From Paragordius varius (Eukaryota; Nematomorpha): a DNA stretch of 64,000 nt. The position numbers and the translations under genes are program-made. The notes beneath the pieces were generated by a model. It made no database searches, had not been told where the DNA came from, and saw only the letters and a program-made list of their open reading frames with translations. The DNA is taken from the NCBI GenBank assembly GCA_964247055.1, contig OZ176052.1, forward strand, positions 1,488,001 through 1,552,000, read 5' to 3'. The number at the start of each line of letters is the position of its first letter. Position 1 is the first letter of the stretch. This document shows, in pieces, positions 26,558 to 41,500 of the stretch.

Positions 26558-28459
26558 TTTTAATAATATTAAATTAATTATAATCTTGTAATAAATATTA
26601 ATCCTTGAATGTTTTATCATATATATATTTAAAATTTAAAAATAAATGTAACCAGTAATCTTTTATAATATATATTATATATATATATATATATAACTTA
26701 AATGATTGTAATATTTAAATTTAATGAAATATAATTAATTATTCTAAATTTAGCGTAATGGTCGATAATTAAAATCTAATGCTGGATTGCTTTCTTAAAT
26801 AACCAGAAAGAAATGCCTATAAGAGCTACTCTGTATAAATGACGCCATGCTAAATAAAATTTGTTGAACAAGGCTTTAAAATGTAATTCAATCAAATTTA
26901 CCGGTAAAATAATTTTTTTAGCATTTAAAATCAATAAAATTAGTTTATTGTGAGCAATGCTAACTGCACGGTATGAGATTCAAAAAACGCCAAACTTTCC
27001 AATAAACTTATAGGTTTAAACCCGTCTGATACAAAAATTTCATAACCAAATAACAATCAGACGGGGAAAACATAGGGTTAAATGTATTACCTATCGGGAT
27101 GATATTAAAAATTTAAATCGCAAAAAGATAAAAATATAGTTAAATATAAATGCAAAAAAGACAGCTTTTTCAATAGTCTGTATTCAAAGCAACCAATGAA
27201 AGTTTATATTTTTGTTATAAATAACTTAGATAAAAAGTTTAATTCAATTTTTCTTTTCGTTTCTTTCATCTCAATTTTGACGAAATCATGAAGCGTTATC
27301 AACAACACACCAAGACATATAAAAAGTTTGAAATTTAAGGATTCCAAAAATTTAACGGCCCGAAAAAGGTTTTGTCTCAAGGGCAATATACCGATATTGC
27401 ATGCTATACTTATAAACTAAAGCAGTATAGCAAGAATTTTTACGGATTTAACCCAAAATTTTAATAACATCGTTTAAAAAATTTCACTATTAATCATTTT
27501 GACAAATCCGGTTATCATAACAGGCCATAACACGATGTTTTTTAACATTTTTTTACCGCCTCAATGTATGTTGAGACAAAAGAGTAAAGATAACTTAAGC
27601 AAATTTTATATTTATTAAGTTTCAACGAAAAGAGCCGGAAATTCTTAGATAAAAAATTCTATATTTAGGTACCATATCAAACGGAATTATCGAATACCGA
27701 AAAATAAATAAATATAGAAATCATTTAAATTTTGGAAATATAATTTTTCTGAGCCATCAAAAAAATTAAATTTAATAATTCAGGGCCATAGAAAATCCCT
27801 TTTGAGGCCGCGGTTATCACTGCCTTAAACGAACCACGTTTAAGGAACTACAAACGAAAATACAATTATTTTTATAAAAAAAATGGGCGAGACCTGCCAC
27901 GCGTTGCTTTAACTTAGTCGAAGCAATAGTTTCTGCATTAATCTGAGGATAAAAATGTAACCTATTAATAAATAAAAATTTTACTAGCAGAATTTCTGTT
28001 TCTCTAATCATTTTTAAGCTATCATTATAGCTTGCTCTCATAAATCCAATTATAGAATTAAATTGATCAGTTAATGTAAAAAGGTAATAAAACCTATATT
28101 TTGTCTGAGCCCACACCTTTTCCGGGTGAATGCTTCAAAAAGAGGATTTATGAATTTTTAATATTTTATTAACGATATTAAAATTAAATATATTATTTCA
28201 AAAAATATTTTATATTATCGGAATTGTCCTTTTATCGGTACGTCGACCGCCAGTCTAAATAAATTAAAACTTTATCCTTACCAAATAATTCGGAATTAAC
28301 CCAAAAATGCTGAATGCTCAAATGCCACTTTAATTCAAAATTAGAACAAATCTATATCAATATAATAATTTATTCTTTTATCATCATATTTTTTATAGAT
28401 AACATTCATATATACATAACATAAATAAATACAAATTTTCATAAACTAGCTAATTAAAC
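26336..28459. other. Intergenic region with repeats
   Basis: Contains two (TA)n tracts (about 26518-26552 and 26668-26694), a 9-bp inverted pair CCCGTCTGAT...ATCAGACGGG near 27018-27067, and a dispersed repeat of about 500 bp described at 27330. The 99-codon minus frame at 27817-28116 shows no family resemblance. Confidence 0.45.
27330..27845. repeat. Dispersed repeat shared with about 61110-61320
   Basis: CAGGGCCATAGAAAATCCCTTTTGAGGCCGCGGTTATCACTGCC at its right end aligns with CATGGCCATAAAAAGAACTTTTAGGGCTGCGGTTTGAGTACCACT near 61270. Weaker matches precede it (AAGGATTCCAAAAA, TTTTGTCTCAAGGGCAA). A perfect 9-bp hairpin, CCTTAAACG/CGTTTAAGG, sits at the end. The family is unknown. Confidence 0.4.
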
Positions 28460-31400
28460 CTAAGTAATAAAAACTCGAATTGAGATCGTATCAAGTATAT
28501 GAGCTTCAGATGTAACATTTGCACACGTACAAAAATAGAGAATATACTCATGGTATAAATCAGTTTTTGATGGATTATCATACATTGTTTCTTGATTATT
28601 AGGCTCTTGATATTTCAGAGTAATGGGTAATTTAACATATTTAAATGGTTTAATATTTAAAGTTCTGTGCTTATCCTTGATAATAAAAAGAAAATTTTGA
28701 GATGATGGTAGCAATAAACTATTGGGTTTTGGTAGGGGGCCCTGGATAGTTAGCTGTATAGATTCCGTTTTATTAACATTTTTTATGGTTATATATTTGT
28801 TAATTATCATCGTTTTATCTGTTTGATGTGTATCAGAAGCCATAAAAGTAAAATCTAAAACATTAGGACTTATGCGTAAGTATAGGGTTTGCAATTTATT
28901 GCTTGAATTTTTTGGTTGGGTGTATGTGTTAAGGAAATTGTTTAAATCATTTGATTTATTACTGCTGATTTGATTGATATTACCATTTACAGAGAGAGGG
29001 TTAAATGCATACTATATCATGAAATTTAGACGAAATTATTATTATTATCAAAGGAAAAATAATTCCCAGCAAATTTTTTTGTAAAATGTTATATAAGAAA
29101 ACAAATATATTATAATTTAGTTACTATATTACAAAATATAAATTTAAAAAAACTAGTTACTTGAACATCGAAAGAAAAGGCTTTTTGGCATAATACTTCA
29201 CGAGATGTAAAAACGCTATTGGGAGCTATATGGATTTTTTCGAAAACAATCGTATAGTTACACATTTTTGTAGGTAATTGATCATGGTTTTTCTAAACAA
29301 TGACAAATAAGATAAAAACGGGCGAAATTGAGCAAACAAATAAACATTTTATAAACTATCCAAATTAAAATTTATTTAAAACACCAATATACTTATAAGA
29401 AAAATATTAACATATGAATGTTAGAGACGTATTTTAATTAATAAATAAAATTAATAAAACTCTTACTAAAAGAATAAATTTAAAAAAATAAAATATTTAG
29501 GATAGAATTGATCCTTTAACAAAATATTTATATTATTTTATACCAATTTTATCCAAAATATTTTATATTTGAAAAATTTATAATTTGAGGAAAAATTAAT
29601 ATTAAAACATTTACCATTTTGATTTTAATCGTAAAGGGCATTATATAGGCATGACCATGGACTGTAAAATAATCTTTTACAGTTTGTTGTGTAATGATAG
29701 CTTGAGCTGGTTCAAATTCAACATTTGCGCAACGTATATTGGAATCTAAATTGTTTTGTGAAATATTTCTGTCTTTGGAGCCTTGTATATACCACATTAT
29801 TTGTTCATCATGATTAGAATATTTTAAGATTTGTAGCAAATGCTTAGCATTGAATTGAATATTTATGGTGGATTCTGTACAATTAAACAACATAAAATAA
29901 ATATGAAATAATTTCGTTTAAGAATTTTTAATATTAAGTATATTTAGGAAATAAAAAAGCTAGCTTTTGCCAAAATCATAAAATATTTACGATAAGTTTG
30001 TCCAGGAATAACGTTACAAAACTGTATATGTGCCGGATTCAACGTAATATAATCCTCCAAAATTTTGCTGTGCCATAAATAGCTAAGTAGGAAAAATATA
30101 CAATTAATTAAAAAAATCTCAATATAAAAACATTAAAAAATTTCAATATTAGAATTATGATAATTCAATCAAAATATTGCTAGTAAACTTTGTTCAAAGA
30201 ATGCAAAATCAGTAAAACCAATTTTTATGCGGAATCAAAAAATATTAAAATATATAAGAGGGGTAAATTTGAAATGTTAAAGGGTGAATATAAATAAATG
30301 GGATATATTTGTAACTTAATAAAAAATTGAACCATTTTTTGAATAAAATCAATAAAAAGACAAAATCAAAGTAAAATATACTTTTCAGCGCGATGAACAT
30401 TTATGGTATTTCCATCATCATTTATATTGTTGCTATTCAGATTTTTTGTCATGGGAAATTCATTTGTTGAATGCTTATAAAGACTCAATGATTCTGAGGC
30501 TGATCTGGTAAGGTTGACACTTTTTCCCAAATCTAAAATGTGCAAACGATATATATATAAAATTTTTCATTTTTCCCTCCTTTATATTGAAATATGGTTT
30601 TTTAAATTTTTAATTGCGGATAATAATGTATGATGAAAATCAAATTGATGTTTAAATCAAATTTTAAAATCTGAATTATATGGTAAGGGTAAGTTTTATT
30701 ATATAATTTAGATTTATAAATCTTCTTTTTTATAATAAAATACACCCTTAATTTTTTTAAAAATCTAACTTTGGTATTCATTCAACTAACAATTTGCAGC
30801 CAAATATCATTAATTTTTTGTAAAAACTTAAACGTAATATACCTTAATTTAATAATAAAATCAATTAACTTTAGTTTGAATAATTTTATAATTTGAAACT
30901 CTAATTTTTTTACTTATATGTAGCTCCCATTTAGACGTTTGTCCATTGTAAAATAAATCATAACATTGGCATATAACATTATCGGAGAAAGCGTTGAGAT
31001 CGAAATCATCATAAACACCATATTCATGGGGCAAATCATCTTAAATGCAAAATTTTATCTCAAATTTATAAAAAACCATTAATAAAAAGGGAAAATTATA
31101 TATTTAATTCGTTAAAATTTAAAATTAAAACCTGTATGAAGGCAAATGTTTGATTCCAATAGTTTTACAATATCTGGTCCAAAAATTTCAACATCCTTCC
31201 ATTTTATAGGATTGTAAGCTAAATATCTATACGAATAATGCATATAACATATAAAAAAGTCCAAAATAATTTATAAAAAATTATGATAGCCAAGCTTGGA
31301 AAAAATATTATTCAATCGAGCATATTATAAGCAAAAAATTAAACTTTTAAGACCAAAGCCCCAAATGAATAAATAGCGATACAGGCCCTTACATATGGTG

Positions 31401-34400
31401 CAGAAATCTAGTCGTTGATTCAAATAATAATAAAAAAAATTTCACACAGAAAATAAAATCCTCAAGACAATAATCCTTTATGAATTAAAGGCAACCACAC
31501 CAAATATAATTTCAATAATAATTTTCAATCTTTCAAATAGATCCAATGAATCATATTATACAAATCAAAAGATTAAACTGTTCAGGAGACACATTGTACG
31601 AAGAGATAATAATATTTTGAATACAGCATTATAAATTAGATTCAAAAGGATAACATGACTCAAAACTTTCACACATGATTTAATAAAAGAGGAACGAACA
31701 ATTAGACGCCTACAACCGCAAAATATGGAGGAAAAAAAATATATATCAGAAACTCGTTATTGAGTACCATCTGATCAAGAATCATGATTTAGATAGATTT
31801 AGTAATAATGCAGGATATTTACAGTAAAGACCTCTTTACTTAATTCAATTTATCCAAACAATAACTCATTTATCAAAAAAATGATTTCAAATATCAATCA
31901 GAAAATTTGTAAAGGTAAATTAATCACACAATTTTATTTTCAAATTTATTTTTTCTATTACATCAGAAGGCATAAAATGTCATTAAAATTTGCTTTGTTT
32001 TTAGGTATTTGAGCAAAATAAAGATATCGAATCGTAATCCTTTAAAATGAAACATTTCTTTATAGTCCACTTGTTAAGAAAAATAAAAATAATAATCTTT
32101 GGAATGATTTTATTTATTTAATAATGCAAAAATTTGTGGAGATTGAGAAAAAGTGAATAGACTAAAAAGGCTTACACAAAGTCATTTTTCCAAAGATTAA
32201 AATGTGGAATATATAGTACACCTTAGCGAAAACTAATATTTAGGTTTGTTGTAAGGAATTAATCACAAATTATCATATTGTCAATTATGGAAATAAATCA
32301 AAAATCTTACCTTGCAACCTTGATTCTATACAAATTTGGTATGGAGATTAATTTGACAGTATATCGTTCATGTGGATTAATGTTCTGTAGATTAATAGGT
32401 AGTCGAAAACTCCGATCAGGTTCAACTATAAATTCTTCATATTTTAACACATCTGTTTGTAAAAAAATCAAATATTAGCTTGAGAAACAATATAAAAAAA
32501 CCATTAAAAGTTTGCTACACTATAAATGAAAAATAAAACGAAAAACCGACATATATAGTTTTTATTAAGAAGACAATTAAAAAATTTTTCCATTATTTTT
32601 ACTATATATATATATACCATTTACAGTTCAAATTCACCCTAAAATAATTTAATTCAAATTCACTATAAAATAATTTAATTCAAATTCACCCTAAAATAAA
32701 TTATGCGTTTTTCTACGATTATAAATCACCTTAATTTTTTAATATTTATAAAATATAAAATTCTGTTTAAAATAAATGCAATGCTAAAAAATAATAAACC
32801 ATGTCGTTAAAATATATTTCATATTAATAATGAGTTATATTAGTTGCCCAAAAACACATAATTAATTTTTAGAGTAAATTTAAATCGTAAATGGTATATC
32901 TTAAATAAATACAACTGTAAACTATATAATTGAGTTTCCTACCAATTTACATCTCTATACATTATTTGCAACCCAAAACAATATGTATCACTCAAAAATT
33001 GATAAGTAAAATTAAAAAAATTGCATAATTTTAGCTATCTAATTTTAATTTTTACCGTTAAAAAAATAAGGAAAAAACAAAAATACTTGTAGAGTTGAAT
33101 GATGGATGGATTAATAAAGTAAAAGCGTTTAGGGTCCCTTTATTTTGGACAATAAATAATTGATGATTAAAATTCCTAGGGTCAGTGGTGGTATTTGTCA
33201 ATTTTTTAACATTAGTATCTGATTCATTTTGTTGTGAGGATTGTGTTTCAAGAAGTAGAAATGGCTTTATAGTTCCGGCACAACCAAATAAGGGTATCTA
33301 TCACGAAAAATTTTAATGAATGATAAAATTTTAAACGAAACTTTAATTTTAAATTAGTAAACCTTCAAAAAATAATTAATATTGATAATTGAGAAAAATT
33401 ACAAATAATTTAGATAAACAAATGCATTTTAATAGTTGCTTATTTCACACAATACAGTCATGTATCCTTTATTTTATCAAAAATTTATTTTTTTAGTTAA
33501 ATGGGTATAAATATTTGTTAAAGAATGGAAAAAACAAAACTTCTATTTCTTATACTTTTTTAATAAATATGATATTGTTAATACCATAGGGCTCATGTTT
33601 TTTCTATTCTTTAACAAATATTTATACCCATTTAACGAAAGAAAATAAATTTTTGATAAAATAAAGGATACATAACTATAGTAAGGCAATTTGCAACACA
33701 ACAGTAGCGTATGGAAAAAAGAAAGGAAATAATTATTTATTCAACATTTTGTTGTTTTCCATACACTACTGTGTTGAAAATTGTCCAACTATAGTGTGAA
33801 ATAAGCAACCATTTAAAATGTATACTGTAATTCATAGATAATACGCATATAGTTTTAAGGTTAATATTTTAAATTATTTAATTATATATCATATACAATT
33901 CAAAAATATAATATACAAACTAACGTCGTAAAAAATTGAAAAAATATTAAATTACCATGATATAAAAAAACTAATCAATTATAAGATGCTTATTATAATT
34001 AAAAAAATTATCCATTTTTATATGAAAACACAGTAAAAATTGAAATTATACGGACAAACGTAAAATTATAAAGACATTTTTATTTTTCTAAAAGAAACCA
34101 TACTTTTTATATCTTGATTTTTTTAATCATAACTTATTGTTTAAAACTGTTAAGTATGAAATAGAGATATATATTGGTATCACAATCAAATATATATTTT
34201 ACAATCGTAATTAAATGATTTTTATAGTATAAAGCAAGGTTTGCAAAATTATGGTTGTCTTTGAAAAAAATTTATCTTTATATTTTGTTTTGTCCATATA
34301 ATTTCCATTTTTAGAAAATCCTACCCTAAACATCCAAAAAATATTTATAAAACACTCACATAATATTTTTTAGGGGCTAAATCATCATTGATATTGATGC

Positions 34401-34906
34401 CATTTTGTGGCATTTGAAATTTTGACGATGATAATACAATATTATTTACATTGTCTTCATAACTCATATTATTATCATGAGGAATAGTTTTTAAGGGTGT
34501 AGAAGTACATTGAAGTAATAATTTTGCAGAATAAAGTGCTCTCCGTAAAAATGGTTTAAAATGGATGGCTAACGTTATTTTTTTGCCTGATTCTACGATA
34601 AAATGCGTATGCTGTTGATGTTTTTGTTTCGTGTTTTGTGAAAATATACCATTATTGTGATTTTGATCAGTGAGAGATGGCGCTTGAAATGTTGAATTGG
34701 TTGACATGATAGGAAACTGAAAGAAAAAATTTTAGCGTGTTTATCATATAAATTATTTTTATACTAAGATAAAATTTTTATTAAAACTAAAAAATTTTGT
34801 AAAAATTAATATAAAAATTGCATAATTTTAGTTTTTTTATATAAAATTTTTTCAATTAGCCATATGTATTATGATTTTAACACAGATAAACCATTATAAC
34901 ATAACC

Positions 34907-34941
<35 letters not shown>

Positions 34942-35483
34942 GAAATAAAATCACATTTAACTTGAAAAAAATCAAATTAAATAATTTTAAAATTGGGAAA
35001 ATAAAAAATATTCTTACATAAAATGGATTTACACTACTGAGTTTTTGGAAGGAGGGATATTGCCAAAAATCCTCTAAATTTTCATTTTTATGTTCAGAAT
35101 CGAATTCACAATTTATTACATCTTTGAGTGCAGGTGATTTATTTTTTCTCAAAATATTTTTTCTGGATTTTTTCAATGGTTGTTTTAATCTTGTGAGATT
35201 AGGGTTATTTTGATTTATAAAATTATTGTCAAAACTTTTTGGTTGATTAATAGGTAGATTTTTATTATCATTACAGTTTTGATTTATATTATGACATTCT
35301 CCAAAACAATTATCGTACAGTAGTGATGCATACACATGTAAAGGGCTATAACTATGAGGGGTAGGGATCTCTAAAAATTTAATAAAAAGAATATTAAGAT
35401 TAAATAAATTTATACTTTAATAAAAGTCAAATAACATTTAAAATTAGGATAAACTTTAATTTAAATACACAAAATAGATTTAC

Positions 35484-35523
<40 letters not shown>

Positions 35524-38500
35524 TTATTTATATTAAAAACGTGCATTTTGAGTTAATTTTCGGTGTTTATAAGAAACATTTAGGCAAAATGTTAACGAAA
35601 AAAAAATTTATTTGCTTTAGAAATAAAGGGTAAATACTACCGGAACAACAAACTTTGTTATTAAATGCTATTTTCAAATGAAAATTCTTATAAACGGTGC
35701 CAAAAATGAACATTGTAAAATTTATTTTTTCAAATTTTTAATCCTATTTGATATGAATGGGAATTCATACATAATACAATATATTTTGTGGCTTAAATGT
35801 AATTTTTTTTGGTTCTAATACTAATCAAAAGATATTTATCTGTAAATTTTTTAAAATAATGCTTATATCAATTCGATACTAATTTTCACCCTTCTTTTTT
35901 AAAATTATATGGAACAAAAACCATATGCTTCTTCGTTAAAATAAAATAAAAGTGTTACACAAATTATAGTCAAAAAAAATTGGAATTTTTCAAAAAAATA
36001 AACCTGCTGTGGTATTTCGTTTCAACATATCAGTATAATGCATGATAGTTATGTATTGTGTAGAGTCATAGGCATTTGAACCTTGCCAACTCATGCATTG
36101 TTTGTTAAATAAGAGGGGTGATGGAACTTTTATCGGAATATTAAAATTTTTAGTATTATGATTGGAATTGAAATTGAGGTTGTTTGAATAACTTTCAACC
36201 GTTTGATTTGAATCTAAATATGATATAAAACATGCAGAGATTATAGAAATTTAGTGTAATTTTTAATATTAGATAAAATCTTTATATAAAGTTACACATG
36301 CAAAATTTAAAATTATTTTTAAAAAAACAATATTAACATTAATTTCAAATATACAGTATATTATAATTTTTTTGGCTAAAATGCGCTTCTAATAAATAAG
36401 TTATTCAAATAAACTGTCTAAAAGTTATATATACCATTTACATTTCAAATCACCCTCGAACAATTCAATTTCACCCTTGAACAATTCGAATTCACCCTAA
36501 TAATAAATTATAAAATTTCGGGCTAATATAATTCATTATTAAAATTAAATATATCTTTATGGCAAAGTTTATTATTTTTTCAGTATTATAAATTTAAACA
36601 AATTTTATTTTTTAAAAAATATAGGTAATTTTTAATCTTAAAAAATACATAATTTTTTTAAAGTGAATTTGAATTTTTCAAGGGTGAATATGAATTGTTC
36701 AAGGGTGAATTTGAAGTGTAAATATTATATATAACTGCAATCTAATGCTAATCCTTGATTAATAAGATTAATAAATAAAACAACCTAATTGAGAACAAAT
36801 TAATAATTTTAATACCATTGTTAATACATAATTGGTTGTTTTGATTGTTCAATGTTGTTTGTGGGCCTGTAAGGAGCGAAGTTTGAATTTCTTGATTTTG
36901 CTAAAATAATTAAAACAAAATTACTATAAAATACAATATATTAAACCAAACCATTATCATTTAATCATATTTGACAAACTTAAGAAAAGATCAAAAATGA
37001 CATTATTTTTAAATATCTTAATTTAAAGTTTGGCAAAAATAAGAATTCATACAAAAAGCGTTCCTGATATATAAAAAAAGCAAACCAAAATACTCTATTA
37101 ATAATAACAATTTAAAACTATTTGTAAAATCTCAAAAATTATTTAAACTTTTTAAATTATATTCCAATCTTATAAACTTACCATGGAAATTTTTGGGTAA
37201 TTTTCTTTTTCATCTACCTCCTTTTTAGCTTTATTGCCAATTCTTTTGGATTCCATATGTTTTTCTGGAGATATTTCAATATTTGAAAGTGGCGCCATAT
37301 AATTGGGTTCTTGTTGCTTTAAGAGTATTAGTTTACTAAATTGTATAATTTCTCTATCATCTTTCGGTTGTGCCATGATGCGTGAATTAGTATTGAATAA
37401 AAGTTCCATTTTTATTTGCAAATATATATCTTGTGGCATGTGTTTAGCTTTATCGGAAAAATTTGGATTATAACTAATCTAAAACGAATTATATTTGTTA
37501 ATTTAAACTAAGATTAATGAATATCAAAAATAAAGAGTGTTTGGAATATATAAAAAAGTCTAAATTCTGGTTGTCAAACCGAGAAAATAATGTTCATAAT
37601 TTTTTTTGCAACACACCATACTTTATATAAAAATAAAACCAAATCATCCCAAAACATTTTTAAAAGAATAATAAAACTTTTGAAATATTACTGTTTAAAC
37701 GCAAATTTAGTAATAATCTAATATCTTATTTCTTAAAATAAATATATTATCAATTTCCATCACACGGATCGAAATTTTTAATCTAATATTAAAGGTAAAA
37801 AAAAATAATTATAGTATGCATTTTAATGGTTGCTTATTTACACTATAGTAGGCCAATTTGCAACACATGAGTGTATGGAAAAAACAAAAAAATGTTGAAT
37901 AAAAATACTTCCTTTTTTTCCATACACACCTGTGTGTCGCGAATCGTTCAACTATAGTGTGAAATAAGCAACGATTAAAATGCATACTGTATAAAAAATC
38001 AATTTTTTGAAAGCTAACACATATTAAGCGTGAAAATAGCCACTTTGAAAAAAAACTTTTTTTTCTATAAATTTTTTTGCGATTTCATCGTATAAACTAT
38101 TGACAACATATTAATTAAAATTATGACATTATTACTGTAAAATTGCAGTTCTGTGGTTTTTAAAGGTTTACTTTTTTGAAAAAGAAATTTGCCAAAAACT
38201 TAAAATCTTGCTACACACCCTTTTTTCATAATAATAAAATGGCATCAAATCAAAAAAATTATCACATATAAATATAAATGTATATATACTTTAATGTATC
38301 GCGTAAATCCTGGCAAAATTTTTATCGGGTATTTCAACGAATCTACAATACTGTATGGGCCACCCATCATCGTATTTGCATTTTCATTATTTTTATCATA
38401 TTTTTCGCCTTCTGAGCCAGCATTTGGTAGGAAGCGTATTCCAATAATATGCAAAGTTAGGGTTTGATGTGATTGATCCTTTGAATTATTTGTAATGGGT

Positions 38501-41500
38501 AGAGTTTTGAATATTATTGAATTATTAGTTCTACCAAAATTTTTGTGGAATGATGTTTGAGGACAAGGCATAAATGATAAAACGCTTGGTAAATCAATAA
38601 TTTCATCTGAAAGAATGGGAAAATATTATAAATTCCAATCAAAATTAATGTATGTTGTTAAAAGTAATATCGGCATATCAAGAACCACGCTTTAAAATTG
38701 AAATTTCTAATCATTTTAAGATACTTTCTGGCGATTAAGAAATATTAAAGGATAAAAAATTAAATATAAAAGGAAGATAATTTCAACAATATAGTGTAAT
38801 ATTCATTTATATTAGTTTACGGTTCGTTTATAATTACAGTAGCGTATGGATTAAAACAATATTAGTCCATAGAAAGATAAAAAAATATTTTTTTAAAAAA
38901 AACAAGGGGATATTATAGATATGTGTATTTACAACTAGGATTGTAAAAAAACATTTTTTTATTCTTCTATGGACTAATATTGTTTAACTCCATACGCTAC
39001 TGTATTTATCTTGAAATTTTAATTTTTTTAATAATTTATAAAAAATCTAAAAATTAGCCGATTATTCTTATTTCCAATTACTAAATTTATTAATCAGTAC
39101 CCAAATTAATTCCCGTCAAATTCGATTTATTTATATGATCACCATCAAAATTATCATGTTTGAGAGTATTATGCTTTGTCTTACAATTTGATTGTTGTAT
39201 ATAATTCTTAGAGAGCATATGCTCAGGATTAGGACTTGTACTTAAACAATTTCTAGCAGTTTGAAATTGTTCACTGTATTCAGATCCTTGAAAACTATTA
39301 TTACTATCTTTATAATTGCCGCTTTTTAACTTCTTTTCAAAACTATTTGAAGTATTATCATTAACCAAATTTAGTTTATTAAATACTCGGGATAATGTTA
39401 AATGATCATCCATTAAGGGGGAATTAAAATGTTGGACTTGTTTTTGATATTTTTCAATTGTTTTATTTTCGAGCTTTCTATCATTATTACCACCTTTTTT
39501 GTTTAAAGGTGTTGACATTTGATTAGCTTTAACACTAAAAGACATGGAAATATTATCATTACTATCGTAATGTTTTAAGGAATTTGATTGTGCCTCTATA
39601 TGGTGTGGAGTTGCCAAGAATTCTTTAGCGGTAAAATTGTTTTGGTTATTGAGAACAGCATTATTTTGTGATTTAGAATGATGTTGTTGCGCTTTAAATC
39701 TTGGATTTGAGAAATTCATGGATAGATGATTAGATTTTGAATGTTGAGTAGAGTTATTTTCTACAGTATGTATGTCTTCATCATCTATAATAATTTTATG
39801 TGAAAAACATGTAAAAAATATATTTTAATGGATATTTGCGGATTGAATTAATAATAATAATTATAAGATTAAAATGCCTTATTTCCAATTTATTGGAAAC
39901 TACATAAGTTTAAATTTTTTTCTTTATAATTTAATACAATGAACTTCTAAAACTGGGGTAAGCAACAGGCGCTTTTAAAATATTTTGGAGGAACCGCATA
40001 TTAAATATACAAAATATTACAAAATTTAAGCGAAATTCTTAAACAAATTTTCTAAATAAATCTTTCCAAATTTTGGCAGTGAACTAGAAAAATTGTGAGA
40101 GTAAACAGTTGGTTTTTAAAAACACATGTTTGAAATCTAAAATATTTATTAATTCCCATATATTCCAGTCGAGTTTTTAGATGCAAAATGCGACCCGTGA
40201 AGCCATTTGAGTTGGAGACCCCCTGCCTTAAAACAATCAGCCTTTATAGTCAGCTTTTTATTCAGTAAAAAAATATAAAGACAAAACGTGAAAAAGATTC
40301 ATTAAAAAACACAACCATATTTTTTGAACTTATCATTTAGCATTAAAGGTAAGAAATTGTGATGTAAATTAATGATACACATAACTCAACTGAATACATC
40401 ATTATTTCTTTTAGCATATACTAATAATAAGGTTAAACATTTGATTTTTTTATAAAAGTGTATTTAATTTTTAATTTTCATAATTCTTGTAAACAGCACC
40501 TATAAACTAATGAGCTCATGCTGTTTATTAAAAAATTAATGTAATATTTAATAATTATTATTATTCAATTTCTTATCGGGATCATTATGAAGGAAACTCT
40601 ATAATATTTAACATAGGGTGCATTAATGTAACTTACATTCCAAAGGAGGTAAATTAAATTTGACATTGTTTGACATCTTTTTGGAACTGGACAATGTTGA
40701 TTTTTTCAACATTTCTCCACCTTGATTAATTATATACCTATTATCATTACCATTTTTGTCTGGAGTTTGGTTATCGTTAAGATTTGCGATTTCTAGTGGA
40801 ATCGAATTCATATATTTGTTAAAATTGTTTGCTCGAAGAGTATTAATTTTACTACTCGATTTATCATCAAAATTATTATGTTGTGGTGTACTTAAGTTGT
40901 TGATATCATCATCACTTTTATTGCAAGTGTATTTTGTAGAATTTAGAATATTATTATCATTAATTTTATAGTTATCAATATCATAAATATCAGTTGTCGC
41001 ATTAATAATGCTTTTTTCGTTTTGATTGTAATTTTTAAAATTATTAGCAGCAAAAACACCATTAGAAGTTTGAGTGAAATAATTTTGACTATAATTATTA
41101 TAGGGTTGTTCTTCCTTTAAATATTTTTGATGAGGTAATGTTGTATTTTCAATCGCTTGTTGTTTTGTAAAATTATTTAAAGTTGCATTTTCATTTGAAT
41201 TTTCGTAATTTGTTGTATTATTCTTATTTATACAACTACTTTTTAAAACAATTTCGACTAATTGATTATTATTATTATGGGATTGGTAAAATTCTGAATT
41301 ATAATCTCCTGATATATTGAAAATGGGAAAGGGTTCATGGTCTAATAGAGGCTTGGGTGTTTCAATAATCTTGGAAAATCCAAAATTGGGCTATTTTTTA
41401 TGAATGTAAATATAAAAATAAAAGTAAAATTGATATAAAATATTATAAAAAACGATTCAATCAATTTATATATATATATATATACTTTTTAAATATTGTT

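Noticed and set aside
27817-28116. 99-codon minus-strand open frame
   Set aside because: It overlaps a dispersed repeat, has no recognisable motif and lacks support as an exon.
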